Shown here: one piece after another, positions 43,928-52,069 of the stretch
How the letters are laid out: each line of letters starts with the position of its first letter
Position numbering within the stretch: position 1 is the first letter of the stretch
DNA from: Devosia sp. Root685
GTDB taxonomy: Bacteria > Pseudomonadota > Alphaproteobacteria > Rhizobiales > Devosiaceae
DNA length: 64,000 nucleotides
Assembly (NCBI RefSeq): GCF_001427875.1
Contig: NZ_LMHK01000003.1
Coordinates: 310,001 to 374,000, forward strand
Direction of reading: 5' to 3'
Translations under genes and position numbers: made by a program
Notes under the pieces: generated by a model
Told to the model about the DNA's origin: nothing
Database searches by the model: none
What the model saw: the letters and a program-made list of their open reading frames with translations, nothing else

Positions 43928-44815
43928 ATGACCAGTACGCGTAGCGCCACCATCTTCGCCCTCGCCCTTCTGGCTCCGGCATTGATCTATATCCTGATCA
44001 TTGTTGCCTATCCGCTCTTCGACACGATCCTTCTGAGCTTCACCAATGCCTCGCTCAAGGCGGGTTATGATTTTGTCGGCTGGGCCAATTACCAGCGCAT
44101 TTTCGGTGTCGGCAATTTCACCGAGGTTATCCTCCGCACCATCATCTGGACCTTCTTCTCGGTCTCGCTGAAGATGGTCATCGGCATGGCCGGCGCGGTC
44201 CTCCTCAATGCCGCTATTCCCGGCCAGGCGCTGTTCCGCATTCTCACCATGCCGCCCTGGATCGTCCCCATGGCCATCGGCATCTATATGTGGAGCTGGA
44301 TGTATAACGGCCAGTTCGGCATGATTTCCGGCCTGTTGCAGAATTTCGGCCTGGTCGGCGGCCCGGTTGCCTGGCTCGCCTATGGCCATACCGCTTTCTG
44401 GGCCACCATCGTCACCGACGTGTGGATTGGCGTCCCCATGGTGACCATCTATTTCCTCGCCGCCATGCAGTCGATCCCCAAGGATCTCTATGAGGCCGCC
44501 TGGACCGATGGCGCCGGCCGCGGCTATCGCTTCCGCCGCATCACCGTGCCGCTGATGGTGCCCGCCATCATCACCATGAGCCTGCTTTCGCTCATCGCCA
44601 CGTTCAACTCTTTCGATATCATCTGGATCCTGACCCAGGGCGGCCCCTCGGGCTCGACCACCACCATGATCATCGACACCTACAAGACCGCCATGGGCAG
44701 CCGCAAATATGGCGAAGGCGCCGCGCGCGCCGTGGTGATCTGCATCTTCGTGTCGATCTTCTGCCTCGTCTACTTCCGTGCCGTCCGCAAGCTTCAGCAG
44801 GGAGAAGCCAAATGA
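43928..44815 (+). CDS. Sugar ABC transporter permease (MalF/UgpA type)
   Basis: 295 residues with six membrane segments, the first being IFALALLAPALIYILIIVAYPLF. The EAA loop is YEAAWTDGAGRGYRFRRITVPLMVPAI. ATG 43928 follows a strong GAGGAGG; the longer open frame overlaps the upstream gene in another frame. Stop and next start overlap by 4 bases. It pairs with the next permease to form the channel. Confidence 0.94.
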   Translation: MTSTRSATIFALALLAPALIYILIIVAYPLFDTILLSFTNASLKAGYDFVGWANYQRIFGVGNFTEVILRTIIWTFFSVSLKMVIGMAGAVLLNAAIPGQALFRILTMPPWIVPMAIGIYMWSWMYNGQFGMISGLLQNFGLVGGPVAWLAYGHTAFWATIVTDVWIGVPMVTIYFLAAMQSIPKDLYEAAWTDGAGRGYRFRRITVPLMVPAIITMSLLSLIATFNSFDIIWILTQGGPSGSTTTMIIDTYKTAMGSRKYGEGAARAVVICIFVSIFCLVYFRAVRKLQQGEAK

Positions 44816-45771
44816 GTTTTCACGACGCCAAGGCAACCCTTCCCCCCGGCGCCAATCCGCTGGCCGCCACTGCCAGCTCGGTCGCCACGCTCAGCAAACC
44901 CAAGACCAAGGCCCGTTCCACCAAGGCGATGATCGATCGCTACCAGTGGTACGAAATAACAGCGCTTTATGCGGGGATCGCGGTCTTCCTGTTCTTCGTG
45001 CTGTCGCCCTTCATCGAAGGGTTCCTGGTGTCATTGAAGCCGCTGGCCCAGCTCTTTTCGACGCCCTATAGCTTCATTCCCAAGACTTGGTCGTTCGACG
45101 CCTATGTCAATATGTGGACCTCGGTCCCCGCGCTTGGCCTTCACATCTTCAATTCCTTCTTCATCTCTTCGGTGGTGACGCTGATCGTCGTCATCATCGT
45201 GGTGCCGGCCGCCTATTCCTTCGCGCGCTTCAATTTTGTGGGCGCCGGGGCGCTCCTTGGCATGTTCCTCGCGGTCAACATGTTTTCGGGCGCCGTGCTG
45301 CTGATCCCGCTGTTCCGCCTGATGCGCGCCATGGGTCTGCTCAACACCTATTTCGCCATGATCGTGCCGGGCGCGGCTTTCCTGATCCCGTCCTCGATCT
45401 GGCTGTTGCGCACCTATATGCTGCGCATTCCGCGCGAGCTCGACGAGGCTGCCTGGGTCGATGGCGCCTCGCGTCTCTATACGCTGCGCCGGGTCATCCT
45501 GCCGCTCGCCATGCCTGGTATCGTCGTGGTCTCGATCATGACCTTCATCGGCGCCTATGCCCAACAGTTCATCTTTGCGCTGACCTTCAACTCCAAGACC
45601 GAATTCATGCCGCTGCCGGTGGGGCTCTTCGCCTTCTTCGGCAAGCAGGAAGTGGTCTGGAATGAATTGATGGCAGCCTCGTTCGTCGGAATCCTGCCGG
45701 TGATGATCGTGATCATTTTCCTGCAGCGCTATCTCGTCGCCGGCCTGACCGCCGGAGCCGTGAAGCAGTAG
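44812..45771 (+). CDS. Sugar ABC transporter permease (MalG/UgpE type)
   Basis: 319 residues. A polar N-terminal stretch of about 50 residues (Ala/Ser/Lys-rich) precedes the first membrane segment EITALYAGIAVFLFFVLSPFI. The EAA loop is DEAAWVDGASRLYTLRRVILPLAMPGI. The protein ends with the usual FLQRYLVAGLTAGAVKQ. It completes the transmembrane pair with the gene before it. Confidence 0.94.
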   Translation: MSFHDAKATLPPGANPLAATASSVATLSKPKTKARSTKAMIDRYQWYEITALYAGIAVFLFFVLSPFIEGFLVSLKPLAQLFSTPYSFIPKTWSFDAYVNMWTSVPALGLHIFNSFFISSVVTLIVVIIVVPAAYSFARFNFVGAGALLGMFLAVNMFSGAVLLIPLFRLMRAMGLLNTYFAMIVPGAAFLIPSSIWLLRTYMLRIPRELDEAAWVDGASRLYTLRRVILPLAMPGIVVVSIMTFIGAYAQQFIFALTFNSKTEFMPLPVGLFAFFGKQEVVWNELMAASFVGILPVMIVIIFLQRYLVAGLTAGAVKQ

Positions 45772-45777
45772 TGAGAA

Positions 45778-45793
45778 GGGTCCGAGGGGACCC
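45778..45793 (+). other. Stem-loop before the binding-protein gene
   Basis: GGGTCC, loop GAGG, GGACCC is a perfect 6-pair stem, 18 bases before the binding-protein start. A second stem follows that gene at 47051-47075. Stems on both sides of a binding-protein cistron are commonly linked to mRNA processing and higher yield of that cistron. Confidence 0.55.
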
Positions 45794-45811
45794 AATTCAA
45801 GGGAGACTACA

Positions 45812-47035
45812 ATGAACAAGACTATCGGTTTGATGGCCGTATCGATGCTGGCTTTAGCCAGTGCATCGACCGGTGCCTTCGCCCAGGACGTGAAGGAAAT
45901 CTCCTTCATCAACTGCGGCGACGAGCTGACTGCAGGCTACGCTGAAACCTTCGCGGAATGGGAAGCTGCCAATCCCGGCTTCAAGGTCGTTCCCGAGATC
46001 GTCGGCTGGGGCCAGTGCCAGGACAAGGTGACGACGCTCGCCGCTGCCGGCACGCCCGTCGCCCTCGCCTATGTCGGTTCGCGCACGCTCAAGCAGTTCG
46101 CCCAGAACGACCTGATCGTTCCCGTCCCGATGACGGACGAAGAAAAGGCCTCCTATTACAACTACGTGCCCGACACCGTGACCTTCGACGGCACCCAGTG
46201 GGGCGTTCCGGTTGCCTTCTCGACCAAGGCGCTGTTCTGGAACAAAGACCTGTTCGAGGCCGCTGGCCTTGACCCGGAAACCCCGCCCAAGACCTGGGAA
46301 GAAAAGATCGCTTTCGCCAAGCAGATCACCGAAAAGACCGATGCAGCCGGCTACGGCGTTGTCGCCAAGACTTTTGACAACACCATGCACCAGTTCCTCC
46401 ACTGGGTTTACACCAATGACGGCCTCGTCATCGACGCCGATGGCAACATCACCCTCAATTCGCCGCAGGTTCTGGCTGCACTCACCGCTCTCAAGGACAT
46501 CGTGCCTTATGGCGAGGAAGGCCCGACCGCCTACGAACAGAACGAAGTGCGCGCCATCTGGCTCGATGGTGGCGTTGCCATGATCGAAGCCTCGCCGGGC
46601 GCTGCCATCCGCGCTGAAGAGGCCGGCATGAACTGGGGTGTTGCCAACCTGCCGCTCGGCCCAGATGCCAAGGGTCCCGGCACGCTCTTGATCACCGACG
46701 CTCTCGCCATCTTCAAGGGCACCGGCGTTGAAGAACAGGCCACCAGCCTTGCCAAGTTCATCACCACCGGCCAGCGCCAGTGGGATGCCGAAATGGCGCA
46801 GGGCCTGACCCCGCTTCGTCCGCTCGAACCCCAGACTGCCGAACTGCTTGCCGAAAAGCCGTATTGGAAGCCGTTCCTCGACGGTATCGAATTCGGTGGT
46901 CCCGAGCCGCTGTTCACCGACTATATCGGTCTGCAGAACGTGATGATCGAAATGGTTCAGTCGGTCGTGACCGGCGCTGCCGAACCGCAGGCTGCCCTCG
47001 AAAAGGCCGCTTCGGAACTCGAGCAGTACAAATAA
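45812..47035 (+). CDS. Extracellular sugar-binding protein (family 1)
   Basis: 407 residues. The signal peptide MNKTIGLMAVSMLALASAS ends with AFA before QDVKEISF. The mature protein shows TFAEWEAANPGFKVVPEIVGWGQCQDKVTTLAAAGTPVALAYVG, then WNKDLFEAAGLDPETPPKTWEE, the standard family 1 pattern. It is the periplasmic receptor for the surrounding permeases. AGGGAG sits 8 bases before the ATG. The linked GH20 gene suggests an N-acetylhexosamine oligosaccharide as ligand. Confidence 0.94.
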   Translation: MNKTIGLMAVSMLALASASTGAFAQDVKEISFINCGDELTAGYAETFAEWEAANPGFKVVPEIVGWGQCQDKVTTLAAAGTPVALAYVGSRTLKQFAQNDLIVPVPMTDEEKASYYNYVPDTVTFDGTQWGVPVAFSTKALFWNKDLFEAAGLDPETPPKTWEEKIAFAKQITEKTDAAGYGVVAKTFDNTMHQFLHWVYTNDGLVIDADGNITLNSPQVLAALTALKDIVPYGEEGPTAYEQNEVRAIWLDGGVAMIEASPGAAIRAEEAGMNWGVANLPLGPDAKGPGTLLITDALAIFKGTGVEEQATSLAKFITTGQRQWDAEMAQGLTPLRPLEPQTAELLAEKPYWKPFLDGIEFGGPEPLFTDYIGLQNVMIEMVQSVVTGAAEPQAALEKAASELEQYK

Positions 47036-47050
47036 GCCTCTCCTGATCCC

Positions 47051-47075
47051 GCCGCCGCCCGTTTGGGGCGGCGGC
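47051..47075 (+). other. GC-rich stem-loop after the binding-protein gene
   Basis: GCCGCCGCCC, loop of about 5 bases, GGGCGGCGGC gives a 10-pair GC stem 15 bases after the stop codon, with no T-run. It may protect the upstream message from 3' decay and let only part of transcription pass to the ATPase gene. Confidence 0.65.
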
Positions 47076-47135
47076 ACTTAAAAGTCCAAGAATACCTGCC
47101 CGCGGGAACCGCCCCGCCGACCGGAGATGCGAACC

Positions 47136-48212
47136 ATGTCGCAACTGAGCCTCAAGCGCCTCGAAAAGAGCTTTAATGAAGCGCGCATCATCAAAGGTAT
47201 CGACCTCGAAGTCGCCGATGGTGAGTTCGTGGTGTTTGTCGGGCCTTCGGGCTGCGGCAAATCCACCCTGCTGCGCATGATCGCGGGCCTCGAGGACGTG
47301 AGCGCCGGCGACATCGAGATCGCGGGCAAGGTCGTCAATGACCTGCCGCCGGTGCAGCGCGGCATCGCCATGGTGTTCCAGTCCTATGCGCTTTATCCCC
47401 ATATGAGCGTTTACGAAAACATCGCCTTTCCACTACGCGTCGAAAAACTTCCCCAGGCCGAAGTCGACAAGCGCGTCGGTGCCGCGGCGAAAGTGCTCCA
47501 GCTCGAAAGCCGTTTGCAGCACCGACCCGGCCAGCTGTCCGGCGGCCAGCGCCAGCGTGTCGCCATCGGCCGCGCCATCGTGCGCCAGCCCAAGATTTTC
47601 CTCTTCGACGAGCCGCTCAGCAACCTCGACGCGGCGCTCCGCTCGGAAATGCGCATCGAACTGATGGAGCTGCACAAGCGCCTGGGCTCGACCATGATCT
47701 ATGTGACCCACGACCAGATCGAAGCCATGACCATGGCCGACAAGATCGTCGTGCTCAATTCAGGCGAAATTTCCCAGGTCGGTTCGCCGCTCGAACTCTA
47801 CCACAAGCCCGACAATCTCTTTGTCGCCGGCTTTATCGGCAGCCCCAAGATGAATTTCATCAACGGTAAGGTGCGCAGCGCCGATGGGGCGAAAGTCACC
47901 GTCGACCTCGGCGCGCTCGGCACGCTGGTGCTGCCGCGCACCAGCACCGAAGTGGCCGGTCAGGACGTTACCGTGGGCATTCGCCCCGAGCATATGCAGC
48001 TTGGCACCGGGGAATTTACGCTCGAAATCACGCCCAACATCGTCGAACATCTGGGTATCCACACCATCGCCTATTCGACCCTACCGGGCGGCGAGCCCTT
48101 TATCGGGCTCTTCGAAGGCAATCCCACGATCGAAGACGGCAAGGCGTTGAGCATGGGCTTTGACACCGCCAATGTGCACCTCTTTGACGCCCGGGGGCTG
48201 GCCGTCTACTAA
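47136..48212 (+). CDS. Sugar ABC transporter ATP-binding protein (UgpC/MalK type)
   Basis: 358 residues. Walker [10 protein letters not shown], signature LSGGQRQR, Walker [16 protein letters not shown] and H-loop THDQIEAMTMAD are complete. The TOBE region includes TVGIRPEHMQLG. ATG 47136 is used, because GGAG is 9 bases upstream of it but touches the alternative ATG at 47127. It powers the importer encoded by the three genes before it and resembles the ATPase at 5189-6256. Confidence 0.94.
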   Translation: MSQLSLKRLEKSFNEARIIKGIDLEVADGEFVVFVGPSGCGKSTLLRMIAGLEDVSAGDIEIAGKVVNDLPPVQRGIAMVFQSYALYPHMSVYENIAFPLRVEKLPQAEVDKRVGAAAKVLQLESRLQHRPGQLSGGQRQRVAIGRAIVRQPKIFLFDEPLSNLDAALRSEMRIELMELHKRLGSTMIYVTHDQIEAMTMADKIVVLNSGEISQVGSPLELYHKPDNLFVAGFIGSPKMNFINGKVRSADGAKVTVDLGALGTLVLPRTSTEVAGQDVTVGIRPEHMQLGTGEFTLEITPNIVEHLGIHTIAYSTLPGGEPFIGLFEGNPTIEDGKALSMGFDTANVHLFDARGLAVY

Positions 48213-48242
48213 GCCCGAAGGGCGTGCTGGGGAGAGGGAAAA

Positions 48243-49109
48243 ATGCTCGACATCGTCGGCCTGTTACAGACCGAGAAGAACGGCTTTACCCGGTCCGAGC
48301 GGGCGTTGACTGATATCGTCCTTGCCGATGTCGACTCGGTGCTCAAGATGAGCATCGTTGATCTCGCCGCCCAGGCTGATGTGTCCCCGCCCACGGTGAC
48401 GCGTTTTTGCCGGCGTCTCGGCTGCGACAGCTATGCCGATTTCAAGGTGCGGCTGGCCCAGTCGCGCTTTGTCGGCCAGCGCTATTTTTCGCCGGCGGCG
48501 AGCCCGACTTCGGTGCACGAAATCGCCCAGGGCGTCGTCAACGGCATCCAGTCGATCATATACGAAACTTTTGAGCACCTCGATTTCGGCGCCGTAGAAC
48601 GCGCGGCCGAGAGCATCGCCAAGTCGAGTTTCATTCTGTCCTTCGGCTCGGGCGGCGCTTCCTCGATGATGGCGGGCGAAATTGAGACGCGGTTTTTCAG
48701 GCTTGGTTTGAAGGTCGCTTCGACGGATGATCACCAGTTGCAACTGATGCGCGTTGCCGCTGCGCCGCCGGGCACGGTGATCGTGGCGTTTTCGCTTTCG
48801 GGCAATAATGCGCAGCTCGCCAAGACGCTGACGGTGGCCGGGGAATATGGGCTGACGCGCGTCGTCGCGACCCGCTCGGCTTCGATGGTTTCGGCCCAGT
48901 CCGACATCCTGCTGCCGGTCAACTGGCACGAAAACGCTGACATTTTGCGCCCGACGCCCGGCCGCTATGCTTTTCTCGCCACGGTCGACGTGCTCGCCCA
49001 GACCGTTGCCACGCGCCTCGGCCCCTCGGCCGTCGCCAGCATGCGCCGCATAAAACATCAGCTTGTCGTCAATCGTGACGGCGACGACGGCCAGCCCCTC
49101 GGGGACTGA
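48243..49109 (+). CDS. MurR/RpiR family transcriptional regulator
   Basis: 288 residues. The N-terminal RpiR helix-turn-helix reads VDLAAQADVSPPTVTRFCRRLGCDSYADFKVRL, and the C-terminal SIS domain (FILSFGSGGASSMMAGEIETRFFRLGL ... PGTVIVAFSLSGNNAQL) binds phosphorylated sugars. Members regulate N-acetylmuramate, ribose and other sugar pathways. GGGAGAGGG precedes the start. As the regulator in the amino-sugar operon it is the best candidate to bind the palindrome at 42643-42669. Confidence 0.94.
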   Translation: MLDIVGLLQTEKNGFTRSERALTDIVLADVDSVLKMSIVDLAAQADVSPPTVTRFCRRLGCDSYADFKVRLAQSRFVGQRYFSPAASPTSVHEIAQGVVNGIQSIIYETFEHLDFGAVERAAESIAKSSFILSFGSGGASSMMAGEIETRFFRLGLKVASTDDHQLQLMRVAAAPPGTVIVAFSLSGNNAQLAKTLTVAGEYGLTRVVATRSASMVSAQSDILLPVNWHENADILRPTPGRYAFLATVDVLAQTVATRLGPSAVASMRRIKHQLVVNRDGDDGQPLGD

Positions 49110-49123
49110 TTATCAAGCAAGCG

Positions 49124-49253
49124 GCACGCCCTCGTGGTTCGAGGGTCGCTTCGCTCCCACCTCACCATGAGGGCTACTCCTGGTGCGGTTTTCCAGTAGC
49201 CCTCATGGTGAGGTGCGCGTTCGTCACGAGCCTCGAACCACGAGGGCGTGGCG
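49124..49253. repeat. Family B palindromic repeat, two inverted copies
   Basis: The left copy runs CACGCCCTCGTGGTTCGAGG to CACCTCACCATGAGGGCTAC and the right copy is its inverse. The 164-base gap between the RpiR and hexosaminidase genes is almost entirely this element. It also creates an in-frame open extension of 23 codons upstream of the hexosaminidase start, which is not coding. Confidence 0.87.
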
Positions 49254-49273
49254 CGAACTGCAATGAGTTGACC

Positions 49274-51286
49274 ATGACCGCCAGATTTTCCCTCGTTACC
49301 ACCTGGACCCCGGCCTCGGGCAGCGAGCCGCTGGGGTATGGGATCGAGTTGACCAATGCTGGCGATGAGCCGATCTCTAATTTTCAGCTGGGTTTTTCGG
49401 GGCCCGCGCGCGTCGATCCGCAGGCGACGCTGGAAAATGGCAAGCTTCTCAAACGCCTCTCCAATCACACTCTGATCGCGCCACCCGATGGCTTTGTGCT
49501 CGAGCCCGGCGCGACCTGGACCGCGACGGCGCGGGGACTTTCCTATGGGCTAAGGCATTGGAGCGATGGCGCTAATTCGGCCTATGTCGTGCTTGCCGAT
49601 GGCGGCGTGGTCACCATTCCGACCAAGCCTACTCAAGGCAAGGGCCACAATTCGCCGCTGCTGAAAGGCACAGCAAAGTTCCCGGTGCCCGCCAAGGCGG
49701 CTGTGCCGCATTCGATTATTCCCTGGCCGAAATCGGTCGCGACGACGGGCGAACGCATTGCGCCAGCCGGGCTCGATTTGCAGCCGCAGGGCGAGGCGGC
49801 CAATCGCGCCGCGGCCGCTTTTGCGGGGCTTGTGCACGATCTCTTTGCCGTCGAAGCGCTGGTGCGTCCGGCTTCCGAAGCCGGCATGCCGGTGCACATT
49901 GCCGAAAGGTCCGGCATGGGTGCCGAGGCCTATGAACTGGCTTTTACCGAGAACAGCGCCAGCATTTCGGCCAGCACCCGTCAGGGCATGTTCTATGGCC
50001 TTGTGACGCTGGGCCATATCCTGCGTGGGGCCAGGCAATACCCGCATACCTTTAGCTTTCCGACGGGTGGAATGATCACCGACGCGCCGGGATTTTCCTT
50101 CCGTGGCAGTCACTTGGACGTGGCGCGGCAATTCTATACCGGTGGCGAAGTCGGCCAGCTCATCAAGATCATGGCCTGGAACAAGATGAACAAGTTCCAC
50201 TGGCACCTGACAGAGGACGAAGCCTGGCGCATCGAAATTGAAGCCTATCCGGCGCTGACGGAAGTCGCGGCGTGGCGCGGCCACGGCAAGGCCCTACCGC
50301 CGCTGCTCGGCTCGGGCCCGCAGCCGACGGGGGGCTTCTATTCCAAACCTGTCATCCGCCAGATCGTCGCGCTGGCCGACAGCCTCGGCATTGCAGTGAT
50401 CCCGGAAGTCGATATGCCCGGACATTTTTATGCGGCATTGCAGGCCCTTCCCGAACTGCGTGATCCCGGCGAGACGGGCGAATACCAGTCGGTCCAGGGC
50501 TTTCCGAACAACAGTCTAAACCCGGCGCATGAGCCCGTGTATAAGTTCGTCGAGACGGTGATCGACGAAGTGCTGGAACTGTTCCCGGCGGGCATTTTTC
50601 ACCTCGGCGCCGACGAGGTGCCGCTGGCCGCATGGTCGGGTTCTCCCCTGGCGCTCGACATGATCGAAAAGCTTGCCGGCCCCGCGATGCGCGAGAAACA
50701 TACCAAGCAATTCAATCAGTTGGGCAATCACCACGGCGCCGACGAGATCGAAGGTTCGCCCACGGCGATCCTCCAGGCCGAGTTCATTAGGCGTGTGCAC
50801 AAGTATATTGCCTCGAAGGGCGCCATCACCGGCGGCTGGGAGGAAGCGGCGCATGGCGATGCCGTGGATAAGAAGACATCCTATGTCATCGGCTGGCGCA
50901 ATGTGGAGATCAACGCGGCGCTGGCCGAGAGGGGATTCGACATCGTCGTCTCGCCCGGCCAGCGCTACTACCTTGATATGGCTAATGGAATTTCCTGGGC
51001 CGAGCCGGGTGCAGGCTGGGCCGGCTGGTCGGGTCCGCAGGAGACTTATGAGTTCGAAGCGCGGGCCGGCTTTTCGGAAGAGGGGTTGAAGCATCTCTTG
51101 GGTATTCAGAGCTGCATCTGGTCGGAATCGATGACCGACCGCGCCATCTTCGATCGCCTTGTTTTTCCACGGCTTTCGGCTATTGCCGAGGCGGGCTGGA
51201 CGCTGCCGGAGCGCAAGAGCTGGGAGCGGTTCAAGTCCATGGTTGGGCTGATGCCGATCATGTATGGCAATTGGGCGGCCGAGTAG
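49274..51286 (+). CDS. Beta-N-acetylhexosaminidase (glycoside hydrolase family 20)
   Basis: About 670 residues. The N-terminal 120 residues look like a beta-sandwich carbohydrate-binding domain (FSLVTTWTPASGSEPLGYGIEL). A GH20b-like alpha/beta domain follows, then the catalytic barrel with FSFRGSHLDVARQF, NKFHWHLTEDEAWRIEI, VIPEVDMPGHFYAAL and the catalytic HLGADEVP pair. It removes terminal beta-linked GlcNAc or GalNAc. No signal peptide is visible, so substrates must be imported first, fitting the upstream transporter. ATG 49274 has only a weak ribosome binding site. Confidence 0.92.
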   Translation: MTARFSLVTTWTPASGSEPLGYGIELTNAGDEPISNFQLGFSGPARVDPQATLENGKLLKRLSNHTLIAPPDGFVLEPGATWTATARGLSYGLRHWSDGANSAYVVLADGGVVTIPTKPTQGKGHNSPLLKGTAKFPVPAKAAVPHSIIPWPKSVATTGERIAPAGLDLQPQGEAANRAAAAFAGLVHDLFAVEALVRPASEAGMPVHIAERSGMGAEAYELAFTENSASISASTRQGMFYGLVTLGHILRGARQYPHTFSFPTGGMITDAPGFSFRGSHLDVARQFYTGGEVGQLIKIMAWNKMNKFHWHLTEDEAWRIEIEAYPALTEVAAWRGHGKALPPLLGSGPQPTGGFYSKPVIRQIVALADSLGIAVIPEVDMPGHFYAALQALPELRDPGETGEYQSVQGFPNNSLNPAHEPVYKFVETVIDEVLELFPAGIFHLGADEVPLAAWSGSPLALDMIEKLAGPAMREKHTKQFNQLGNHHGADEIEGSPTAILQAEFIRRVHKYIASKGAITGGWEEAAHGDAVDKKTSYVIGWRNVEINAALAERGFDIVVSPGQRYYLDMANGISWAEPGAGWAGWSGPQETYEFEARAGFSEEGLKHLLGIQSCIWSESMTDRAIFDRLVFPRLSAIAEAGWTLPERKSWERFKSMVGLMPIMYGNWAAE

Positions 51287-51305
51287 CAAAGGCCGGGAAA
51301 ATGCG

Positions 51306-51334
51306 AAGCTGCCGTTGTGAAACGGCGGCTTTTT
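51306..51334 (+). terminator. Rho-independent terminator after the hexosaminidase gene
   Basis: AAGCTGCCGTT, loop GTGA, AACGGCGGCTT make an 11-pair stem with one G-U pair, ending in a short T-run (TTTT). It closes the amino-sugar operon 19 bases after the last stop. Confidence 0.82.
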
Positions 51335-51367
51335 GTTAGCAGACTGTTACCCTCGAGCATAACCTTG
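51335..51367 (+). promoter_or_regulatory. Leader element of the nudI-like gene
   Basis: GTTAGCAGACTGTTACC followed by CTCGAGCATAACCTTG. It is 30 of 33 identical to 13191-13223 (minus strand). It begins at the terminator's T-run and ends 19 bases before the ATG, so it must carry the promoter, the leader, or both. Confidence 0.5.
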
Positions 51368-51386
51368 GGGCGAAGTGGGGAATTTC

Positions 51387-51818
51387 ATGAAGCAGCGCAC
51401 GATTGTTTGCCCGATCATCGAAAACGACGGTGCAGTTTTGCTCTGCCGCATGCCGAAAGACCGCGGCGTCTTTCCGGGACAGTGGGCGCTGTCGGGCGGC
51501 GGCATGGAGCCGGGCGAGATGATGGAAGAAGCGCTGCGGCGCGAAATCCGCGAGGAACTGGGTGACCGGCTGGTGATCGAGACGGTGACCCCATTCCGGT
51601 TTCGCGATGATCGGCGGGTGAAGACCTACGCCGATGGGCGGACGGAAGAGATCTACATGATCTACCTGATCTTCGATTGCCATGCGGCAAACCGGGACGT
51701 GGTGATCAATGAAGAGTTCGACGAATACGCCTGGGTGCGGCCGGAAGATCTGGCCGGCTATGACCTCAACGCGGCGACACGCGTGACGTTTGCGGCGAAG
51801 GGATTTTTGGCCGAATAG
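51387..51818 (+). CDS. nudI: NudI-like nucleoside triphosphatase (Nudix hydrolase)
   Basis: 143 residues. The Nudix box runs from GGGMEPGEM to REIREELGD, with the expected G-x5-E-x7-REUxEExGU spacing. The opening [20 protein letters not shown], then [14 protein letters not shown], and [20 protein letters not shown] match the enterobacterial NudI sequence as I remember it, over nearly the full length. NudI hydrolyses pyrimidine (d)NTPs to monophosphates. ATG 51387 fits the family start; a GTG four codons upstream is possible. It is a single-gene unit with its own leader. Confidence 0.88.
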   Translation: MKQRTIVCPIIENDGAVLLCRMPKDRGVFPGQWALSGGGMEPGEMMEEALRREIREELGDRLVIETVTPFRFRDDRRVKTYADGRTEEIYMIYLIFDCHAANRDVVINEEFDEYAWVRPEDLAGYDLNAATRVTFAAKGFLAE

Positions 51819-51837
51819 GCCCGAGGGGCATCGGCCT

Positions 51838-52066
51838 TCTTCCTTCTCCCCTAGCGGGAGAAGGTGCCCGAAGGGTCACCGAATTCGCATTTGCGAATTT
51901 CGGTCGGGTTGAGGGGTATTCTTGCCGGGGGTCCCTCACACACTCCTCTGCGGAGGAGAGAACCCCTCACCCTGACATTTCTGCTGAACGCAGAAAATGT
52001 CTGTCCCTCTCCCGCAAGGGGCGAGGGGTCACCGAATTCGCCATAGCGAATTCGGTTGGGGCCGGT
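51838..52066. repeat. Family D palindromic repeats, extended array
   Basis: Several units in a row: TTCTCCCCTAGCGGGAGAAGG, ACCGAATTCGCATTTGCGAATTTCGG, CTCCTCTGCGGAGGAG, TTCTGCTGAACGCAGAA, CTCTCCCGCAAGGGGCGAG and GAATTCGCCATAGCGAATTC. The 251-base gap between the convergent NudI and M81 genes holds nothing else. Confidence 0.8.
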
Positions 52067-52069
52067 GGC

